The notes beneath the pieces are model-generated. The model worked only from the letters and a program-made list of their open reading frames with translations. It ran no database searches and was not told the origin of the DNA. From an uncultured Bacilli bacterium (GTDB lineage: Bacteria > Bacillota_I > Bacilli_A > RF39 > UBA660): a stretch of 34,529 nt of DNA. Below are positions 32,073 through 34,529 of the stretch, piece after piece; the stretch's first letter is position 1, and each line of letters begins with the position of its first letter. Location of the stretch: contig CALVYX010000044.1 in NCBI GenBank assembly GCA_944372315.1, positions 1-34,529 of the forward strand, in the 5' to 3' direction. A program made the position numbers and the translations under genes.

Positions 32073-33350
32073 ATGATAGATATTAAATTAATAAGAGAAA
32101 ATAAAGAATTAGTAAAAGAAAATATTAAAAAGAAATTTCAAGATGAAAAATTACCTATAGTAGATGAAATATATGAAATGGATAAAAGAGTTCGTGAAGT
32201 CCAAACGAAAGTAGATGGACTAAAAGCAGACAAGAATAAAAAAAGTGGCGAAATAGGTAAATTAATGAAAGATAAGAAAATTGATGAAGCTAATAAAATT
32301 AAGGAAGAAATAGCTAATATGGCTTCATCAATTACAGAGTTAGAGGAAGAATTTAATTCTCTTTCTCAAGAGATTCATGATCGTATGATGGTAATACCAA
32401 ATATTATGGATAAATCTGTACCAATAGGTAAGGATGACTCTGAAAATGTAGAAGTGGAGCGATTTGGAGAGCCAGTAGTACCAAATTATGAAATACCATA
32501 TCATGCGGATATTATTAATAATTTAAAAGGGATGGATAAAGAAGCAGCAGGTAGAACCAGTGGTGAAGGATTTTATTTCTTACTTGGAGATATTGCAAGA
32601 CTTCACGAAGCCATGCTTGCTTGTGCAAGGGATTTTATGATCGATCATGGTTTTACTTATGCTGTTCCACCATTTATGATTCATAGTGATGTAGTCACAG
32701 GAGTTATGTCATTCCCAGAGATGGAAGCTATGATGTATAAAATAGAAGGGGAAGATTTGTATTTAATCGGTACTAGTGAACATTCTATGATTGGTAAATT
32801 TAAAGATCAAATTATTAAGCGTGAAGAATTACCAATTAGTATGACCTCATATTCTCCATGTTTTAGAAAAGAAGGAGGTTCACATGGATTAGAAGAACGT
32901 GGACTTTATCGTGTTCATCAATTTGAAAAACAAGAAATGATCGTGATTTGTGAACCGGAAGAATCTATGGATTGGTATGAAAAAATGTGGAAGTTAACAG
33001 TAGAGTTATTTAGAAGTTGGAATATTCCAGTAAGACAATTAGAGTGCTGTAGTGGTGATTTAGCAGATTTAAAAGTGAAATCATGTGATATTGAAGCATG
33101 GTCTCCTCGTCAAAAAAAATATTTTGAAGTTGGAAGTTGTTCTACCTTAGGAGATGCTCAAGCAAGACGTCTTGGAATAAGAGCAAAAGGGGATAAAGGA
33201 ACTTATTATCTTCATACATTAAATAATACGGTAGTAGCAAGCCCTCGTGGATTAATCGCTTTAATAGAGAATAATTATAATGAAGATGGAAGTATTACCA
33301 TTCCAGAGGTATTAAGACCATACATGGGTGGAAAAGAGTTAATTAGATAA
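32073..33350 (+). CDS. serS: Seryl-tRNA synthetase
   Basis: The 425-residue class II synthetase charges tRNA-Ser. The N-terminal coiled-coil arm (about 25-105) reaches the long variable arm of the tRNA. The catalytic core shows TSEHSMIG, motif 2 FRKEGGSHGLEERGLYRVHQF, cut here into FRKEGGSHG and RGLYRVHQFEK, and motif 3 NNTVVASPRGLIALIE, seen as the ASPRGLIALIE end. Length is standard. GGAGAG lies 5 bases before the ATG, inside the HD-hydrolase gene. Expression depends on the serine T-box about 500 bases upstream. A terminator follows at once. Confidence 0.97.
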   Translation: MIDIKLIRENKELVKENIKKKFQDEKLPIVDEIYEMDKRVREVQTKVDGLKADKNKKSGEIGKLMKDKKIDEANKIKEEIANMASSITELEEEFNSLSQEIHDRMMVIPNIMDKSVPIGKDDSENVEVERFGEPVVPNYEIPYHADIINNLKGMDKEAAGRTSGEGFYFLLGDIARLHEAMLACARDFMIDHGFTYAVPPFMIHSDVVTGVMSFPEMEAMMYKIEGEDLYLIGTSEHSMIGKFKDQIIKREELPISMTSYSPCFRKEGGSHGLEERGLYRVHQFEKQEMIVICEPEESMDWYEKMWKLTVELFRSWNIPVRQLECCSGDLADLKVKSCDIEAWSPRQKKYFEVGSCSTLGDAQARRLGIRAKGDKGTYYLHTLNNTVVASPRGLIALIENNYNEDGSITIPEVLRPYMGGKELIR

Positions 33351-33379
33351 AGATATAGAATATCTATATCTTTTTTTTG
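33351..33379 (+). terminator. Terminator after serS
   Basis: AGATATAGA pairs with TCTATATCT across a 3-base loop and is followed by eight T residues. Confidence 0.85.
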
Positions 33380-33432
33380 TGTAAAGTTTTGACTTGTTAA
33401 TTTAATAAATAACTAATTTTTAGTATTTATAT

Positions 33433-33440
33433 GCTACAAT
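33433..33440 (+). promoter_or_regulatory. Extended -10 for the dehydrogenase gene
   Basis: TGCTACAAT matches a TGn-extended -10. No good -35 is seen at the usual distance. Confidence 0.4.
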
Positions 33441-33461
33441 TAAATAAAGATAGGAGGAAAT

Positions 33462-34334
33462 ATGAAAGATTATTTTGGTTATAAAGGTAAAGTTTGTGTA
33501 GTAACAGGCGCAGCTAGTGGAATGGGAAAAGCTGCAACAGAAATGTTAGTAGATTTAGGGGCATTAGTATATGCACTAGATTGTAATGAAGTAGAAGTTC
33601 CTGGTATTACTAAATTTATTAAAGTAGATTTAGGTAGTAAAGAATCCATTGATGCTGCTTTTAAAGAAATTCCTGCTAAAATAGATTCGTTTTTTGGAAT
33701 TGCAGGAGTATCAGGAATAAAAACGGATTTTAATACTACTGTAACCATCGATTTTATTGCTAACAAATATATGTGTGAGGAATACTTAATCAATCGTATG
33801 GAAAGTGGTGCAGCTATTGCTTTTATTACTTCAACGGGAGGTAATAATTGGGAAAAAGAAGCAAATAGACGTGAGTATATGCCATTAATTAATGCTAATG
33901 GTTGGGATAATTTAGTATCTACGTTATCCTCTTTAAATTTAAACCATTTACCAGGTCCTTTAGGATATATGTTTGCTAAAATGGCAATGAATTACTATAC
34001 TGCTTATCTTCAAAAAATATTTGCAAGTAAGCATGTAAGAGTAAATGCATTGTTACCTGGTTCTACAGAAACAGGAATGAAGGACGAATTTTCTATGGCT
34101 GCTGGAGGAGATGACAATCTATTAAAAGCAACTGGATTTGCAGGTAGATTAGCTACTTCAAAAGAAATGGGAGAACCAGTGGTATTCTTAAATAGTGATA
34201 TGGCAAGTTTTATTTCTGGAGAGTTATTAATAGTAGACTATGGATGTTCTATTATGTCTTTCGCTAAATTACAGGAAGATCCTATGGGTGCTGTTACCTT
34301 TGATATAATAAAGAACAATTTTAACAAACAATAA
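33462..34334 (+). CDS. Short-chain dehydrogenase/reductase, 3-alpha-hydroxysteroid dehydrogenase-like
   Basis: The 290-residue NAD(P)-dependent oxidoreductase has the cofactor loop TGAASGMGKA at 15-24. Its catalytic residues are Ser124 (TSTGG), Tyr169 and Lys173 (YMFAK), and LLPGSTETGM follows. Asp40 after the second strand (ALDCNE) suggests NAD(H) preference. The weak N-terminal half, the very short acid-derived middle (EVPGITKFIKVDLG) and the long insert before the Tyr resemble the 3-alpha-hydroxysteroid dehydrogenase/carbonyl reductase subgroup, so a steroid or bile-acid substrate is possible in a gut organism. The substrate is not shown. GGAGGA lies before the ATG. It stands alone, with terminators on both sides. 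Confidence 0.88.
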   Translation: MKDYFGYKGKVCVVTGAASGMGKAATEMLVDLGALVYALDCNEVEVPGITKFIKVDLGSKESIDAAFKEIPAKIDSFFGIAGVSGIKTDFNTTVTIDFIANKYMCEEYLINRMESGAAIAFITSTGGNNWEKEANRREYMPLINANGWDNLVSTLSSLNLNHLPGPLGYMFAKMAMNYYTAYLQKIFASKHVRVNALLPGSTETGMKDEFSMAAGGDDNLLKATGFAGRLATSKEMGEPVVFLNSDMASFISGELLIVDYGCSIMSFAKLQEDPMGAVTFDIIKNNFNKQ

Positions 34335-34395
34335 GAGTTAAGTGAAATGAAAAGTTAAATTTCAGATTCTGTTCTAAAAGCATAATTGTAAGAGT

Positions 34396-34431
34396 AAATG
34401 GCAGTTTAAAAAAAAAAAAACTACCATTTTT
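34396..34431 (+). terminator. Terminator after the dehydrogenase gene
   Basis: AAATGG and AGTTT pair with AAACT and CCATTT (one C-A mismatch) around an A-rich loop, followed by T residues. A-rich and T-rich sides could serve both strands. Confidence 0.7.
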
Positions 34432-34473
34432 TCTATAAATATGTTAATATATATCCGAAATTTAATATTTCAT

Positions 34474-34508
34474 TGCATGAAAAAAAGTATACACTTGCTT
34501 TTCGTGCA
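34474..34508. other. Long imperfect palindrome at the window end
   Basis: TGCATGAAAA pairs with TTTTCGTGCA (one G-T pair), with an inner AAGT/ACTT stem around ATAC. No T tail follows, so it may be an operator, a leader element of the next gene, or part of a small RNA. The rest of 34432-34529 shows no gene. Confidence 0.4.
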
Positions 34509-34529
34509 CAACTAAATTTCAGTATGTGA

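Overview
The window looks like a piece of chromosome from a low-GC (about 30 % by eye) member of the Bacilli. Support comes from the DnaB-type helicase-loading protein, tRNA genes with encoded CCA, two T-box leaders, AGGAGG- and AGGTGAT-type ribosome sites, and sigma-A promoters with extended -10 boxes. TGG encodes Trp and TGA is used as a stop, so this is not the Mycoplasma code. The compact layout and gene set suggest an uncultured gut clade of the RF39/Erysipelotrichales kind, but that placement is inference. No insertion sequence, phage, CRISPR array or rRNA was seen.

Layout. 1-2192: a pair of mirrored membrane-ORF fragments, an unknown protein and two type IV pilin-like proteins. 2258-6700: DNA repair and cell wall (endonuclease IV, a small convergent gene, a class B penicillin-binding protein, a 70-residue protein behind a hairpin, UV endonuclease). 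6847-8170: L33, EF-P and a lone SpoIIIAH. 8301-10289: a sortase-type thioester adhesin. 10407-11613: GerE and GerM. 11649-15058: tRNA-Arg(TCT), Ogt, a PepSY protein, a CDF transporter, a degenerate GDPD-like protein and tRNA-Thr(CGT). 15152-18432: cardiolipin synthase and an acyl-CoA ligase. 18518-21876: two BclA-like collagen proteins, a glycosyltransferase and a superoxide dismutase. 21978-24623: an aldehyde dehydrogenase homologue with replaced catalytic residues, a CmpB-like membrane protein and an unknown protein. 24624-34529: T-box/ileS, a double rubredoxin plus ferredoxin pair, dnaB, small proteins, T-box/HD hydrolase/serS and a short-chain dehydrogenase.

The most interesting theme is sporulation. 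SpoIIIAH sits directly after efp, where Bacillus has the whole spoIIIA operon. GerE is followed directly by GerM. The block at 18.5-21.9 kb resembles an exosporium cassette: GPT-rich collagen proteins, a glycosyltransferase that could decorate them, and a superoxide dismutase. The motif CATANNNTA, which resembles the -10 element of mother-cell sigma factors, lies just upstream of gerE, both collagen genes, the glycosyltransferase and the dismutase. I did not find it upstream of the other genes I checked. Other notable points are an IleRS2 with a GVHH signature in place of HxGH, a serine T-box controlling a SpoT-like HD hydrolase, and two genes with no ordinary start codon behind their ribosome site.
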